DNA of 64,000 nt from Streptomyces zingiberis (GCF_012034935.1 NZ_JAATEN010000021.1:60423-124422), one strand, 5' to 3'. Shown: positions 1-8,461, counted from the first letter of the stretch. Notes: a model not told the origin generated them from the sequence alone. Translations and numbers: made by a program.

Positions 1-2
1 GA

Positions 3-452
3 GAGGAATACGGTGTCCACGGGTTGATCTTCCGCGTCATCGGCAGCTGGACCCGCAGCTCACGAGCGGGAGTCGTCGCCGGAGTACTCGTGTCGAGTGT
101 GCTGTTCACGGCTGTGCACGGTTCCACCGACCTCTACATCAACATCTGGTACTTCGTACTGTGGAGCTGCCTGGCGATCATCACCTGGCGCACCGGGGGC
201 CTGGAGATCGCGATCGTCCTCCACGCCGTTCTCAATACGGGCCTCCTGCTCGGCACGTTGCTGCTCCGCGTCGACCTGGGCGGGCAACTCTCCGACCGGT
301 CTTCCGGAGTCGGTTCCCCCACCCTGCTCGTTCCGGCCCTCGCCCTCATCGTGATCACCGCGATCATCTGGTGGTGCACGCGCACAACGGGGCCCGTGCT
401 GAGCCCGACGTCTCCCTCCGGAGCGCGCCGCGAACCGTCCCTGGTTCGGTAG
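3..452 (+). CDS. CPBP-type intramembrane protease, 3' part
   Basis: The reading frame is open from the first bases of the window, so the true start lies outside and only 149 codons are seen. CPBP/Abi proteins are membrane-embedded glutamate proteases. The frame begins with EEYGVHG, a divergent first motif (the family usually has EExxxR), followed by FTAVHG, which fits FxxxH, and HAVLN, which fits the last histidine/asparagine motif. Between these lie hydrophobic helices, and the C-terminal tail is polar. The TTG at 24 is internal. The substrate cannot be inferred. Some CPBP proteins process prenylated proteins and others protect against bacteriocins. Confidence 0.72.
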   Translation, partial: EEYGVHGLIFRVIGSWTRSSRAGVVAGVLVSSVLFTAVHGSTDLYINIWYFVLWSCLAIITWRTGGLEIAIVLHAVLNTGLLLGTLLLRVDLGGQLSDRSSGVGSPTLLVPALALIVITAIIWWCTRTTGPVLSPTSPSGARREPSLVR

Positions 453-589
453 GGATCCCCATTGCTGGGTGTGAGCCGGGGTTGCTTGCGAGGCCGTCGG
501 GGGTTGTCCCGGTCGACGTCGGCGGTGGCGAACTCGACGTCGGACAGTGTCCTCCAGGGGCGCCGTGGCAGCGCGGCGGGACCGATGGT

Positions 590-2242
590 TCAGCGGCCGA
601 GCATGGTCCTGCGCGCCGTCGCCCCGGCCCACCAGGCCATCCCCACCCCGACGAGCAGCGGCCACAGCAGCCCCACGGCGTCCGGCTCGGCCCCGCGCAC
701 CGGACCGTCCACCACCGTCAGGGCACCCAGCGCGACCAGCGGTCCCCGGACCTGCCACACCAGCGCCGCCAGCGGTCCCGTGTCACCCAGCGGTGTGGCC
801 GAACCGACCATCAGATGCGCCGGCACGACGCCCCGGTACGCGCTCACCAGCGCGGCGCCGACCAGCGCGGGAACCAGGACGGGCAGCACCAGCAGCCGGT
901 CCGACCACAGGCCGGCCACCGCGGCCACCGACCCGCCCAGGAGGAACAGCGTCAGCAGTCCGGCCGCGGGCACCACCCCGTGCCACAGCGCCAGCACCCG
1001 CGCGGGCCACGGCAGATGCGCCGAGCACCGGGCGTCGTCCGACTCCAGACGCGCCGGTTCCACCAGGTGCGCCGCGGCCAGATACCCCGAGGGCAGCGTC
1101 ATCAGCACCACCGCGAGCGGTGCGCCGTCCAGGCACAGCGGTACCACGGCCACGGCCGCCCAGACCGCCGCCCACGCCGGCCGCCCCGGCGAGCGCAGCA
1201 GCGCGGTCGCGTCCCGCCACGGGACGAGCAGCCACCTTCGGCGCGGCAACGGCAGACGCACCGTGGGCCGCACGGTCCGGGAACTGGTGGCGCGGACGGC
1301 CGCCCGGGCCTGCCGCAGGTCCAGGGAGTACAGCGACGCCCGCACCCGCAGCGCGGTGTCCGCCTGGGCGCGCAGCACCCGGGCCGGGATCCGTGCCGCC
1401 GACTCGGCTCCCGCCCGGCCCGCGGCGGTCAGCACCAGGGCCGACAGCACGGCCCCGGCCCATCCTGCCCCCGCGGGCACCTCGCCCGCCACCGCCGCCG
1501 GCGGCAGCGTGGCCCATCCCCACGGCCCCGACCAGAGCACGGCCCACGTGGCCCAGGAGCCCACCACCGGCGCGGCGGCCGCGAGCAGCCAGAGAGCCGC
1601 CGCCACCGTCCACCCCGTCCGCCGGATCGAGGCCACGTGCCGCGACCCGGTGCCGCTGTGGCGCTGGACGGAGGTGGCCAGGGCCGTTCCGGCGAAGCCG
1701 GCCACCGCGCCCGCGCCCGCCCCCGCGCAGGTCGCGGCCCACCAGGACCCCGCCCCGAGAGCATGCAGCAGGAACCCGGCGACGGCGCCGGCAGCGGCCC
1801 CGATCACCGTGGCCGTCACCGACGCCGTGACGAAGCGGGGCAGCAGCAGGGCACGGCGGAGCACCGGCTGCGGCAGCAGCCACGACAACGCCGCCGGCTC
1901 CAGCAGGACGGGCCCCTGCCACCTGGCTCGCTCGGCCGGCAGCAGCACCACCGTCGCCAGCACGGCGGGCAGGACCGCCCGCAGCGCCGACGGCACGGCC
2001 TCGGCCACCGGACCCCGCAGCCGGCCGTCCGCGCCGGCCTGCGCCGCGGCGGCCAGCAGGGGAACACCCCAGATGGCGAACAGGAGCACCGTGCAGTACA
2101 CCGTGTACACGGTGCTCCTGCGCCGCTCCGCTCGCCGTCCCGCCCGGACGATCCGGAGCCGGGCCAGAACCGCGCGGGTGTGGCGGGCGGCGCCGGGCTC
2201 CTCCGCGGCGCGCGCCGGCCGCCGTGCCGTCCACTCAGCCAC
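590..2242 (-). CDS. Polytopic ABC-transporter membrane partner (DUF6297-like)
   Basis: A 550-residue protein with many Ala/Val/Leu-rich membrane helices and an arginine-rich N-terminus. It matches my memory of the streptomycete DUF6297 membrane proteins that travel with a lone ABC ATPase. Its start is translationally coupled: GTG at 2242 overlaps the stop of the ATPase gene (GTGGCTGA). An earlier start at 2272 is possible. The pair probably forms an ABC-2-like exporter, with this gene providing the membrane channel. The substrate is unknown. Family assignment is from pattern memory, not from a search. Confidence 0.75.
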   Translation of the reverse strand: MAEWTARRPARAAEEPGAARHTRAVLARLRIVRAGRRAERRRSTVYTVYCTVLLFAIWGVPLLAAAAQAGADGRLRGPVAEAVPSALRAVLPAVLATVVLLPAERARWQGPVLLEPAALSWLLPQPVLRRALLLPRFVTASVTATVIGAAAGAVAGFLLHALGAGSWWAATCAGAGAGAVAGFAGTALATSVQRHSGTGSRHVASIRRTGWTVAAALWLLAAAAPVVGSWATWAVLWSGPWGWATLPPAAVAGEVPAGAGWAGAVLSALVLTAAGRAGAESAARIPARVLRAQADTALRVRASLYSLDLRQARAAVRATSSRTVRPTVRLPLPRRRWLLVPWRDATALLRSPGRPAWAAVWAAVAVVPLCLDGAPLAVVLMTLPSGYLAAAHLVEPARLESDDARCSAHLPWPARVLALWHGVVPAAGLLTLFLLGGSVAAVAGLWSDRLLVLPVLVPALVGAALVSAYRGVVPAHLMVGSATPLGDTGPLAALVWQVRGPLVALGALTVVDGPVRGAEPDAVGLLWPLLVGVGMAWWAGATARRTMLGR

Positions 2243-2897
2243 CGGGCGCCCCCGCGACCAGCGTCCCCTCACCGGACACGGTGTGCACGGCGTCGGCCAC
2301 GGCGTCGCACAGCCCCCGGTCGTGGGTGGCCAGGAGCACCGCCGTCCCCCGCTCCTTCGCGGAGCGCAGCCGCCCTGCCAGCCGGATCCGCGCGTCCGCG
2401 TCGAGCCGCTGCTCGGGCTCGTCCAGGAGGAGCAGCTCGGCGGGGCGGACGAAGGCCTGCGCCAGCGCCGTCAACTGGGACTGCCCGGAGGACAACTGGT
2501 GGGGGAGCGCGTCGGCGTGTCCGCCGAGACGGTGTTCGGCCAGCACCTCGTCCACGGTGTCGCCGGCCGCGTCGCCCAGTCCGTGCGCCAGGGCGACGAG
2601 CATCAGATGCTCACGGACGCTCAGGTCCGGATAGGACGCCGGGCTGTCCAGGACGGTGGCGACGGCGGTCCGGACGGTCCGGTCGTCCTCGGAGACGGCT
2701 CTGCCGCGCAGCGTGACCCTGCCCGACCGCGGTGACTCCCGGCCGGCGGCGAGCCGTAGCAGCGTCGACTTGCCCGAGCCGTTCGCGCCGAGCAGCGCGA
2801 CGCACTCACCCGCGCCGACGGCCAGGCTCACCCCGTTGAGGACGGTGTGGCCGCCGTACCCATGGCGTACGTCCGTCAGTTCCAGCAGAACGCTCAT
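2235..2897 (-). CDS. ABC transporter ATP-binding protein
   Basis: A 220-residue nucleotide-binding subunit. Visible motifs in order are Walker A GANGSGKST, signature LSSGQSQ (one residue off the usual LSGGQ), Walker B LLLLDEPEQ, and the switch histidine in ATHDRG. The ATG at 2897 begins MSVLLELTDVRHGYGG, the normal start of this fold; a longer GTG frame to 3005 adds only arginine-rich filler. It is the first gene of a two-gene operon with the membrane partner, which starts eight bases before this stop. It should energise export by that partner. Confidence 0.93.
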   Translation of the reverse strand: MSVLLELTDVRHGYGGHTVLNGVSLAVGAGECVALLGANGSGKSTLLRLAAGRESPRSGRVTLRGRAVSEDDRTVRTAVATVLDSPASYPDLSVREHLMLVALAHGLGDAAGDTVDEVLAEHRLGGHADALPHQLSSGQSQLTALAQAFVRPAELLLLDEPEQRLDADARIRLAGRLRSAKERGTAVLLATHDRGLCDAVADAVHTVSGEGTLVAGAPGG

Positions 2898-3202
2898 GGG
2901 CGCGATGCTCCCGCACCGCGCGGGGGCCGCCGATCCGCTTGCCCCGCGTGCGGGGGAACGGAGAGCGGGGCGAGCGCCACCGGGGCGGCGTCGTGCCCTC
3001 GGCACCGGGTGGTCATGGGGCTACCTCTCCATGGCGGGCCGAGTGCCCGGCCCGGTGCCCGGCGGCGGACGGCCCGGCATCCGGGACGCGGTGGGAAACG
3101 CCTGGTCGCGGCTTCCCACATTCAGCTGTGCTCGGCGTACCGCCGGCGCCGCGCCCGTCGCCTTCGAAGCACCGGCACTACGACCGGAGGGCGGTATGGC
3201 TC
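2898..3202. other. Intergenic region upstream of the ABC operon
   Basis: About 300 bases between the divergently placed ABC operon and the end of the DUF397 gene. It must contain the ABC promoter. I see no convincing gene, hairpin or strong promoter motif. Confidence 0.5.
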
Positions 3203-3412
3203 CTACGCCGCCGTGAGGGCCACGAAGGCCGCCCACTCGGTGCGGCCGACGCGCAGCACCGGTCCACCGGCTGCGATGACCTTGGAGTCCCGTATGTAGA
3301 CGGCGTGCCCACCGGTGGCCACCTCCACGCAGTCGCCGCCGCCGGACCCGCTGTGGCTGCTCTTGAACCAGCCCAGAACGCCCATGCTCTCGGATGCTCG
3401 CTCAACGCTCAT
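3203..3412 (-). CDS. DUF397 domain protein, copy 1
   Basis: A 69-residue protein typical of DUF397. The core WFKSSHSG is followed by GDCVEVA, then VYIRDSK, and ends with the conserved W-FV pattern (TEWAAFVALTA). In streptomycetes these genes normally sit directly behind an Scr1/DUF5753 helix-turn-helix regulator and form a regulator/antagonist pair, as in BldB- or WhiJ-like systems. Here the ATG overlaps the stop of an Scr1-type reading frame that survives only as its C-terminus, so this copy appears orphaned. It is closely similar to the second copy at 5841-6050. Confidence 0.9.
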   Translation of the reverse strand: MSVERASESMGVLGWFKSSHSGSGGGDCVEVATGGHAVYIRDSKVIAAGGPVLRVGRTEWAAFVALTAA

Positions 3413-3708
3413 GTCTCTCCCACCAGCCGTTCGATGAGCCGAGCAGACTCGACAGCGTTCAGAGCCTGCGACCGCAGCTTGCCATACAGCAAGCCGAAGG
3501 CGCTGACCTCTGCGGGATCCTGGACGACGCACCCGACTTCCTGGCATTCGATGTATCCGAGATGCCGATGCTCCTTGGTCTCCAGCACCACGAACGGACC
3601 GTTCGGACCGGAGTGGAACCCCGGCCCGGCAGGCATCACCTGCACCTCGGCATTGCGCAGCGCTCCGGCCTCCACGCGATGCGGCCATTGGCCGCGCGCG
3701 TTCCGCTG
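3409..3708 (-). pseudogene. C-terminal relic of an Scr1/DUF5753 HTH regulator, copy 1
   Basis: Only the last 85-100 codons of a DUF5753 sensor domain remain. Recognisable parts are ALRNAEVQVMP, GPFVVLE, EHRHLGYIE and the terminal block SAFGLLYGKLRSQAL. The N-terminal helix-turn-helix and most of the sensor domain are missing. Upstream, the same reading frame runs as meaningless sequence through the TPR-like gene. The stop overlaps the ATG of the DUF397 gene, the native arrangement for this pair. The decayed edge lies close to 3708, next to the stop of the upstream gene at 3711. No plausible start codon with an SD precedes the relic. Confidence 0.75.
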
Positions 3709-3710
3709 CG

Positions 3711-4220
3711 TCACGCAGTGGGACCAGGTGCGGAGGGCCGCTTGGTGATGTCCCGTCGGGAGATGGCCTCTGCCATCTCGTCGAGGGCGGTGCGCAGGGA
3801 GGCACCGTACGCACCCTGGGGGAGGTGGGGGGCGTGCTCTTGGGCTGTGTTGATGTGCTCGGTAGCCGCGTTGAAGGACCCGAGGCGACGGTAGTCGTCG
3901 GCCAGGTTGAGGTGGAGGGAGGGGTAGAACCCCGCGATGTGGAGACTGGCGTGGTGCTCCTGGGCTCGCTGTTCGGTCACGGCGACGGCAGCGTCCAGGG
4001 CCCGGACATCCCAGGCAAGGGCTCGGGCGGGATCGTCGTAGAGGTCCGCCAGGTAGTGGGCGAGTGAGCAACGGTGCAGCGGGTCCCCGGTGACGCCGAT
4101 CTCCGACCACAGGTTCAGGAGCTTGTGGCGGGCGGACAGGACGTCGCCCGCTCGGCCTGTGACGACGGCTTGGCCGATGGCTTCCATGGTCGGGTCGGGG
4201 CTGGCAGGTGTGGTGGTCAT
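3711..4220 (-). CDS. TPR-like cytoplasmic protein of unknown function
   Basis: A 169-residue soluble protein. It is alpha-helical in appearance with TPR-like spacing: AHYLADLYDDPARALAWDVRAL, then LHLNLADDYRRLGSFNAATEHINTA. Similar small TPR proteins are common beside streptomycete regulators, but I do not recognise a specific function. The ATG at 4220 is preceded by a GAGGAA ribosome site. It lies 22 bases after the MerR-clamp fusion gene on the same strand and is probably co-transcribed with it. Its 3' end abuts a decayed Scr1 regulator, which suggests that insertion of this gene or a deletion removed the regulator's front half. Confidence 0.8.
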   Translation of the reverse strand: MTTTPASPDPTMEAIGQAVVTGRAGDVLSARHKLLNLWSEIGVTGDPLHRCSLAHYLADLYDDPARALAWDVRALDAAVAVTEQRAQEHHASLHIAGFYPSLHLNLADDYRRLGSFNAATEHINTAQEHAPHLPQGAYGASLRTALDEMAEAISRRDITKRPSAPGPTA

Positions 4221-4242
4221 GAGGTTCCTCGCCGTCGTTCAC

Positions 4243-5337
4243 TCAGGCTGAGTGGTCGGACTTGATGGGCATGGCAAGGGTGGTCAGATCGCCGCAGTCG
4301 GCGGAGCGGATGGTGACGGGCTGATCGTGTCCCCTCAGATCGAGCATCACGTCGGGGCCGATCGCCGTGCTCACGGCGGGATAGAGCGTGGTCATCTCGA
4401 ACTGGACCTGGAGGGTCCGGCCGGTCACCGTGGTAGAGAGCGGGATTCTGGGGTGTTCGTCGTTCGGGGGCCGGACGCTCAGGCCGTGATCGGTGATGTG
4501 CAGGACGACGTGTTCGCCGGGGTGCTCTTCCAGAACCCGCAGTAGCAGGTTCTTCGAGACGGTCGCGCGGGTGGTGGCCTCGTTCAGGGACGCGAGCATC
4601 AGACGGTGGTCGGGGAACTCCTCGGACAGCGTCCGGCAGTGCAGGCCCTCCCGCTCGGGCATGCGCAGCCAGATCCCGTGCGGCACCGCTTCGATGCGGA
4701 TCAGCGCACTGCGCCGGACGTCGGCCAACGCAGCCCGGAGGTCATCGCTGTCGACGGTACCGGCCCAGGTCAGCCCCGCTGGGCGCGCCGGTACCAGAGT
4801 CCGAGTGGAGAGCCGGTACCGGTCGGTCGCCGTCAGCGCGATCGCCTTGTCACTCACCTCGATGCGCAGGCCGGCGAGCACCGCCATCGCTGGCTCGTAC
4901 GCGGTCGCGGTCAGAACCTGCTCGACTGCATCCGCGAGCACGGGGCCCTTCAACGTGGCGATCAGCAGACCGGGCACGTTGCCGACGAGCGCAGACTTGA
5001 TGGCCGCGGCCTTCCGCCGCGCTGCCGCCGCATCCTCTTCGATCTTGGCGACATGCTCATCGAGCAGCCGTACCGCCTCGTTCGCCTCGGTGGCAAGGAC
5101 CGCCTCGACCGTGGCCAGCGGCATGGCGATCTCGCGGAGCCGGCGCAGCGTGGTCGCCCGCTCCACCTGCGCGGCGGCGTAGTAGCGGTAGCCCGTGGCC
5201 GGGTCTACGTCGGCAGGAGGCAGCAGCCCGGAGTCGGCGTAGAACCGCAACGCGCTGGAGGTCAGGCCACTGCGCTGGGCAAAGACACCGATGGGCATCA
5301 GCTCGGAATTCGGCACCGCGCCATCATCGAGCTTCAA
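4243..5337 (-). CDS. MerR regulator fused to a DNA polymerase III beta-clamp-like domain
   Basis: A 364-residue two-part protein. Residues about 14-80 form a MerR winged helix: MPIGVFAQRSGLTSSALRFY, then GLLPPADVDPATGYRYY and the usual TLRRLREIAMPL. A coiled-coil dimerisation stretch follows (residues about 85-115). From about residue 120 the sequence resembles sliding-clamp (DnaN) domains, with IALTATDRYRLSTRT, RTLSEEFPDHRLML and alternating strands ending in TTLAMPIKSD. DNA-binding by the MerR part follows from the family. A clamp-like ligand or protein-binding role is inference. The start could also be the ATG at 5298. The combination is rare but I recall similar actinobacterial annotations. 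Confidence 0.88.
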   Translation of the reverse strand: MKLDDGAVPNSELMPIGVFAQRSGLTSSALRFYADSGLLPPADVDPATGYRYYAAAQVERATTLRRLREIAMPLATVEAVLATEANEAVRLLDEHVAKIEEDAAAARRKAAAIKSALVGNVPGLLIATLKGPVLADAVEQVLTATAYEPAMAVLAGLRIEVSDKAIALTATDRYRLSTRTLVPARPAGLTWAGTVDSDDLRAALADVRRSALIRIEAVPHGIWLRMPEREGLHCRTLSEEFPDHRLMLASLNEATTRATVSKNLLLRVLEEHPGEHVVLHITDHGLSVRPPNDEHPRIPLSTTVTGRTLQVQFEMTTLYPAVSTAIGPDVMLDLRGHDQPVTIRSADCGDLTTLAMPIKSDHSA

Positions 5338-5840
5338 CCAACTTGAAGGTCAACATCGACGTCGTGCCTCACCAACGCCATGGCCGGCAACACCTGGTCC
5401 GTCAGGCGTACGGGCATCAGCAGTGAGCAACTCCTCGTTGCGGGGGCGAAGGATCGCGAGTGGTGCCGTGGGAGCGCTCGGCTCCGGGAGCAGCCCGTCC
5501 CCGGCCGCGGCGCCGACCCCCGTCCCTGCGGTGAGCCCACGCAACAGGAACTCGCGGTTCACGGGCACGTCGTGCTGGTGTTGTCGTCCCCCTCGGGCCG
5601 TACTCGAACCACCGGTTACCGGTCCGTCGTTCGAAAGGGGGCGAGGCCTGTGGGCTCACGCCGTCAAGATGCCGGTCCGGTGGGGACCCGGCAGGGCGTT
5701 ACCCCATCAAGCGCGGGACGGGACGATCGCCCGCCGCCTGCGGCGATCCCTTCGGTGACGCTCGACGGGGGCAGGCCCGTCGGTCGGACCACGATCCGGG
5801 AGAGCCTGTTGTTCGGCTCGCGTGGTGGTGTCGCCCGCCC
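5338..5840. other. Intergenic region without a convincing gene
   Basis: About 500 bases between the MerR-clamp start and the second DUF397 gene. A minus-strand frame at 5350-5568 (MPVNREFLLRGLTAG...) has a plausible-looking N-terminus, but the rest is low-complexity and it lacks a good ribosome site. It may be a fragment. The MerR promoter must lie next to 5338. Nothing else is supported. Confidence 0.4.
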
Positions 5841-6050
5841 CTACTCGGCGGTGAGGGCCACGAAGGCCGCCCACTCGGTGCGGCCGACGCGCAGCACCGG
5901 TCCGCCCGCCGCCATGGCCTTGGAGTCCCGTAGGTAGACGGCGTCCCCACCGGTGGCCACCTCCACGCAGTCGCCGCCGTCCGATCCGCTGTGGCTGCTC
6001 TTGAACCAGCGCAACTCGTGCCGGTGATCGGGCACCTGCTCCACGCTCAT
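5841..6050 (-). CDS. DUF397 domain protein, copy 2
   Basis: A 69-residue DUF397 protein with the same blocks as copy 1 (WFKSSHSGSDGGDCVEVA, VYLRDSK, TEWAAFVALTAE). The two copies differ mainly in the first 15 residues. The ATG at 6050 overlaps the stop of a second Scr1-type relic. As with copy 1, the usual regulatory partner is no longer intact, so the protein is either orphaned or pairs with a regulator elsewhere in the genome. The similarity suggests an old local duplication of the whole pair. Confidence 0.9.
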   Translation of the reverse strand: MSVEQVPDHRHELRWFKSSHSGSDGGDCVEVATGGDAVYLRDSKAMAAGGPVLRVGRTEWAAFVALTAE

Positions 6051-6262
6051 GTCTTTCCCACCATCCGCTCGATGAGCCGCGCGGACTCCTCGACGTTCAG
6101 GGCCTGTGACCGCAGCTTGCCATACCGCAAACCGAAGGCGCTGACCTCGGCGGGCTCCGAGACGACGCATCCGACCCCCTGGGACTCGAAGTATCCGAGG
6201 TGCCGGTGCTCGCGTGACTCCATCACCACGAACGCGCCGTTCTTGCCCGGATGCGCGCGCCC
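6047..6262 (-). pseudogene. C-terminal relic of an Scr1/DUF5753 HTH regulator, copy 2
   Basis: About 70 codons of the DUF5753 C-terminus survive (NGAFVVMESREHRHLGYFES, SAFGLRYGKLRSQAL). They align almost residue for residue with the relic at 3409. Homology stops around 6257-6262, immediately before the stop codon of the metallophosphoesterase at 6271, so the front part was lost at that junction. The overlapping stop/start with the DUF397 gene is kept. No helix-turn-helix is present. Confidence 0.75.
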
Positions 6263-6270
6263 GGTCCGTC

Positions 6271-7500
6271 CTACGCCGGGGTGGACGGACGCGGGGAGCG
6301 GAGCACGAGGAGGGTGATCTCGCTGGGGGCGAAGACGCGGAAGGGCGGGCCCCAGAAGCCGGTGCCGCGGCTGGTGTAGAGGCGGGTGCGGGCGCCGTGG
6401 TGGCTGAGGCCCGCGAGGGCGGGCTGGTCGAGGCCGACCAGGTGGTGGAAGGGCCAGATCTGGCCGCCGTGGGTGTGGCCGGAGAGCTGGAGGTCGACAC
6501 CGGCGGCCGCCGCCCGGTCGACGAACTTGGGCTGGTGGGCCAGGAGCAGGACGGGCAGCTCGGGGTCGGCGCCCTCCAGGGCTCCGGCGAGGTGGGCGCG
6601 GTGGCCCGGCAGGCCGGAGGACCCGGCGGTGACGTCGTCCACGCCGGCGACCACGAGGGTGTCGCCCCCGCGTTCGAGCAGCAGATGGCGGTTGCGGAGC
6701 GGTTCCCAGCCCAGCTCGTCCATCAGCTCGACCCAGCCCTGGGCCTCGCTGTAGTACTCGTGGTTGCCGGTGACGTACACCCGGGCCCGGCGCGCCCGAA
6801 CCGTGCCGAGGGGGGCGGCCTGGGCGCGGCGGCGTTCGGCCGTGCCGTCCGCGATGTCGCCGGTGTGGCAGACGAGGTCGGCGTCGAGGGTGTTCACCGT
6901 CTCGCACACCCGTGCCGACCAGCGGGCGCGGTCGAGGGGGCCGTAGTGGGTGTCGGTGATCAGGGCGACGCGCAGACCGTCCAGCCCGGCGCCCAGGCGC
7001 GGGAGTTCCACGTCGAGCCGGCGTACGCGGGGCACGCGGCGCGCCTCGGTGTACCCCCAGACGAGCAGGGCGGCGGTGACGGCGAGGACGGCCCAGGTGA
7101 CGATCCGGGCCCGGTCCTGGCTCTCACCGGCACCGGCCAGGGCCAGGGCCGGGCGCACGAGGACCGCGATCAGCACGGACCAGGTGAACAGGATCCAGCT
7201 CGCGCCCAGCAGGGTGTCACCGATGACCGCCGCCCCGTCCTGCTGGCGCCGGCCGTGGCCGCGCGCCATCGCGAGCGGCATGCCGACGAGGCCGAGGACG
7301 AACAGGGCGGTGCCGGCGAGCGTGACGGGCGGCGGCCAGTGCTGGCCGCCGTACAGGAGCACCCAGCAGGGCACGGCCCACAGCAGGACGGGAGCGATCA
7401 GGGGGAGGAAGCGCATGAGGCGGTGCAGCAGCCGGCCCGGCCGCGCGGCGTGCGCCTCCGCCTCCGCCTCGTCGGGCCGGGTGTCGCTGGTGTCGGTCAC
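6271..7500 (-). CDS. Membrane-anchored metallophosphoesterase
   Basis: A 409-residue protein. The N-terminal 150 residues hold about four hydrophobic helices. The catalytic domain then shows the calcineurin-like order DTHYG, GDIAD, GNHE, a later histidine in LLAHQPK and GHTHGGQIWP. These residues bind the two-metal centre. The domain resembles YkuE/YaeI-type enzymes, some of which act on UDP-diacylglucosamine or cell-envelope phosphates; the substrate here is unknown. The GTG at 7500 is chosen because a GGGAGGGG ribosome site lies just upstream. The longer upstream frame is arginine/proline-rich shadow of the GntR gene. Confidence 0.9.
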   Translation of the reverse strand: MTDTSDTRPDEAEAEAHAARPGRLLHRLMRFLPLIAPVLLWAVPCWVLLYGGQHWPPPVTLAGTALFVLGLVGMPLAMARGHGRRQQDGAAVIGDTLLGASWILFTWSVLIAVLVRPALALAGAGESQDRARIVTWAVLAVTAALLVWGYTEARRVPRVRRLDVELPRLGAGLDGLRVALITDTHYGPLDRARWSARVCETVNTLDADLVCHTGDIADGTAERRRAQAAPLGTVRARRARVYVTGNHEYYSEAQGWVELMDELGWEPLRNRHLLLERGGDTLVVAGVDDVTAGSSGLPGHRAHLAGALEGADPELPVLLLAHQPKFVDRAAAAGVDLQLSGHTHGGQIWPFHHLVGLDQPALAGLSHHGARTRLYTSRGTGFWGPPFRVFAPSEITLLVLRSPRPSTPA

Positions 7501-7696
7501 GTGTCCCCTCCCTGACCGGGCTGCCGTCCTTCGCCCAATGTATCCGGTCGCCCCCTGGGGTGGCGGGGCCGGAGTCCACGGCTTCCCGCTCGGCGGCCAT
7601 GGCTCCCTCGTGACCCGGCGATCGTGCCCGGGCGCGGTGGTGGCGCCGTCCGGGCCGGGAGGCCTCAGCCGGGGAGGCCCCGGCGGCCGTGAGCGG

Positions 7697-8440
7697 TCAT
7701 GCGGTGCCGCCCGGCGTCCCCGGTGACCGCGCGATCTCCTGTTCGGCGGCTTCGATGACGGCCAGGACGGCGGCGGCCGCCGCCGCGGGGTCGCGGGCCT
7801 CGACCGCTCGCACGACGGCGCGGTGACGTGGCAGCGAGGCCTCCACCGCGCCGGGGGTCCGGGTGCTGACACGGAAACTGTGTTCCAGCGCGATGCCGAC
7901 GGCGCGGCCCAGGGAGCCGAGGAGACGGTTGCCGCCGGCGTCGAGCAGGGCGCGGTGGAAGGCGATGTCCGCCTCGACATAGCCGCGACGGCCGGGTTCC
8001 GCCGCCGCTGCCTCCATGGCCGCCAGGGATTCGTACAGGGCCCGCACATCGCCGGGGCCGGCCCGCTCGGCGGCCAGGCGCGCCGCCGCGGGCTCGACGA
8101 TCCGCCGCAGTTCACCGGTGTCGCGCAGCAGCGCCGCGGCGTCCCCGGTCTGTTTCCAGCGCAGCACGTCACGGTCCAGGTGGTTCCAGTGCTCCGGGGG
8201 CAGCACGCGCGTGCCGGTCCGCGGGCGTACCCGCAGCATGCCCTTGGCCACCAGCGCCTTGACCGCCTCCCGCACCACCCCGCGGCTGACGCCGATCTCG
8301 GCGGCGAGCGCGTCCTCGACCGGCAGCGGATCCCCCGGCTCCCACGCGCCGCCCACGACGCGCCGCCCGAGTTCGTCGACCACGCGCTGATGTGTGGTCA
8401 GGAAGTGCGCCACGATCTTCGCTCGCCCCCTGGACGCCAT
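7697..8440 (-). CDS. GntR-family (FadR/FCD) transcriptional regulator
   Basis: A 247-residue regulator. The N-terminal winged helix contains WEPGDPLPVEDALAAEIGVS and VREAVKALVAKGML. The FCD ligand domain carries the expected metal-binding residues spread over EPAAARLAAERA, ADIAFHRALLDA and PRHRAVVRAVEARDP. FCD regulators respond to organic acids, often sugar acids. It is divergent from the sugar-acid dehydratase, with a perfect inverted repeat between them, so it most likely represses that operon and is released by a pentonate or a downstream 2-keto acid. The ligand is inferred from context only. Confidence 0.92.
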   Translation of the reverse strand: MASRGRAKIVAHFLTTHQRVVDELGRRVVGGAWEPGDPLPVEDALAAEIGVSRGVVREAVKALVAKGMLRVRPRTGTRVLPPEHWNHLDRDVLRWKQTGDAAALLRDTGELRRIVEPAAARLAAERAGPGDVRALYESLAAMEAAAAEPGRRGYVEADIAFHRALLDAGGNRLLGSLGRAVGIALEHSFRVSTRTPGAVEASLPRHRAVVRAVEARDPAAAAAAVLAVIEAAEQEIARSPGTPGGTA

Positions 8441-8446
8441 TCATCG

Positions 8447-8461
8447 AATCATTTAATGATT
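8447..8461. promoter_or_regulatory. Candidate GntR operator, AATCAT-N3-ATGATT
   Basis: A perfect six-base inverted repeat around TTA sits seven bases upstream of the GntR start codon and about 105 bases before the dehydratase. FadR-type proteins bind short T/A-rich palindromes such as TNGTNNNACNA, so position and form suit autoregulation. It is the only A/T-rich patch in this intergenic stretch. Confidence 0.55.

Noticed and set aside
161..2735. Very long plus-strand frames over the ABC transporter region
   Set aside because: They are arginine/proline/serine-rich shadows opposite two genes with clear motifs. Open antisense frames of this length are normal in very G/C-rich DNA.
5350..5568. 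Minus-strand frame beginning MPVNREFLLRGLTAG
   Set aside because: The first residues look natural, but there is no ribosome site, no domain and the rest is low-complexity. It was kept only as a remark in the intergenic entry.
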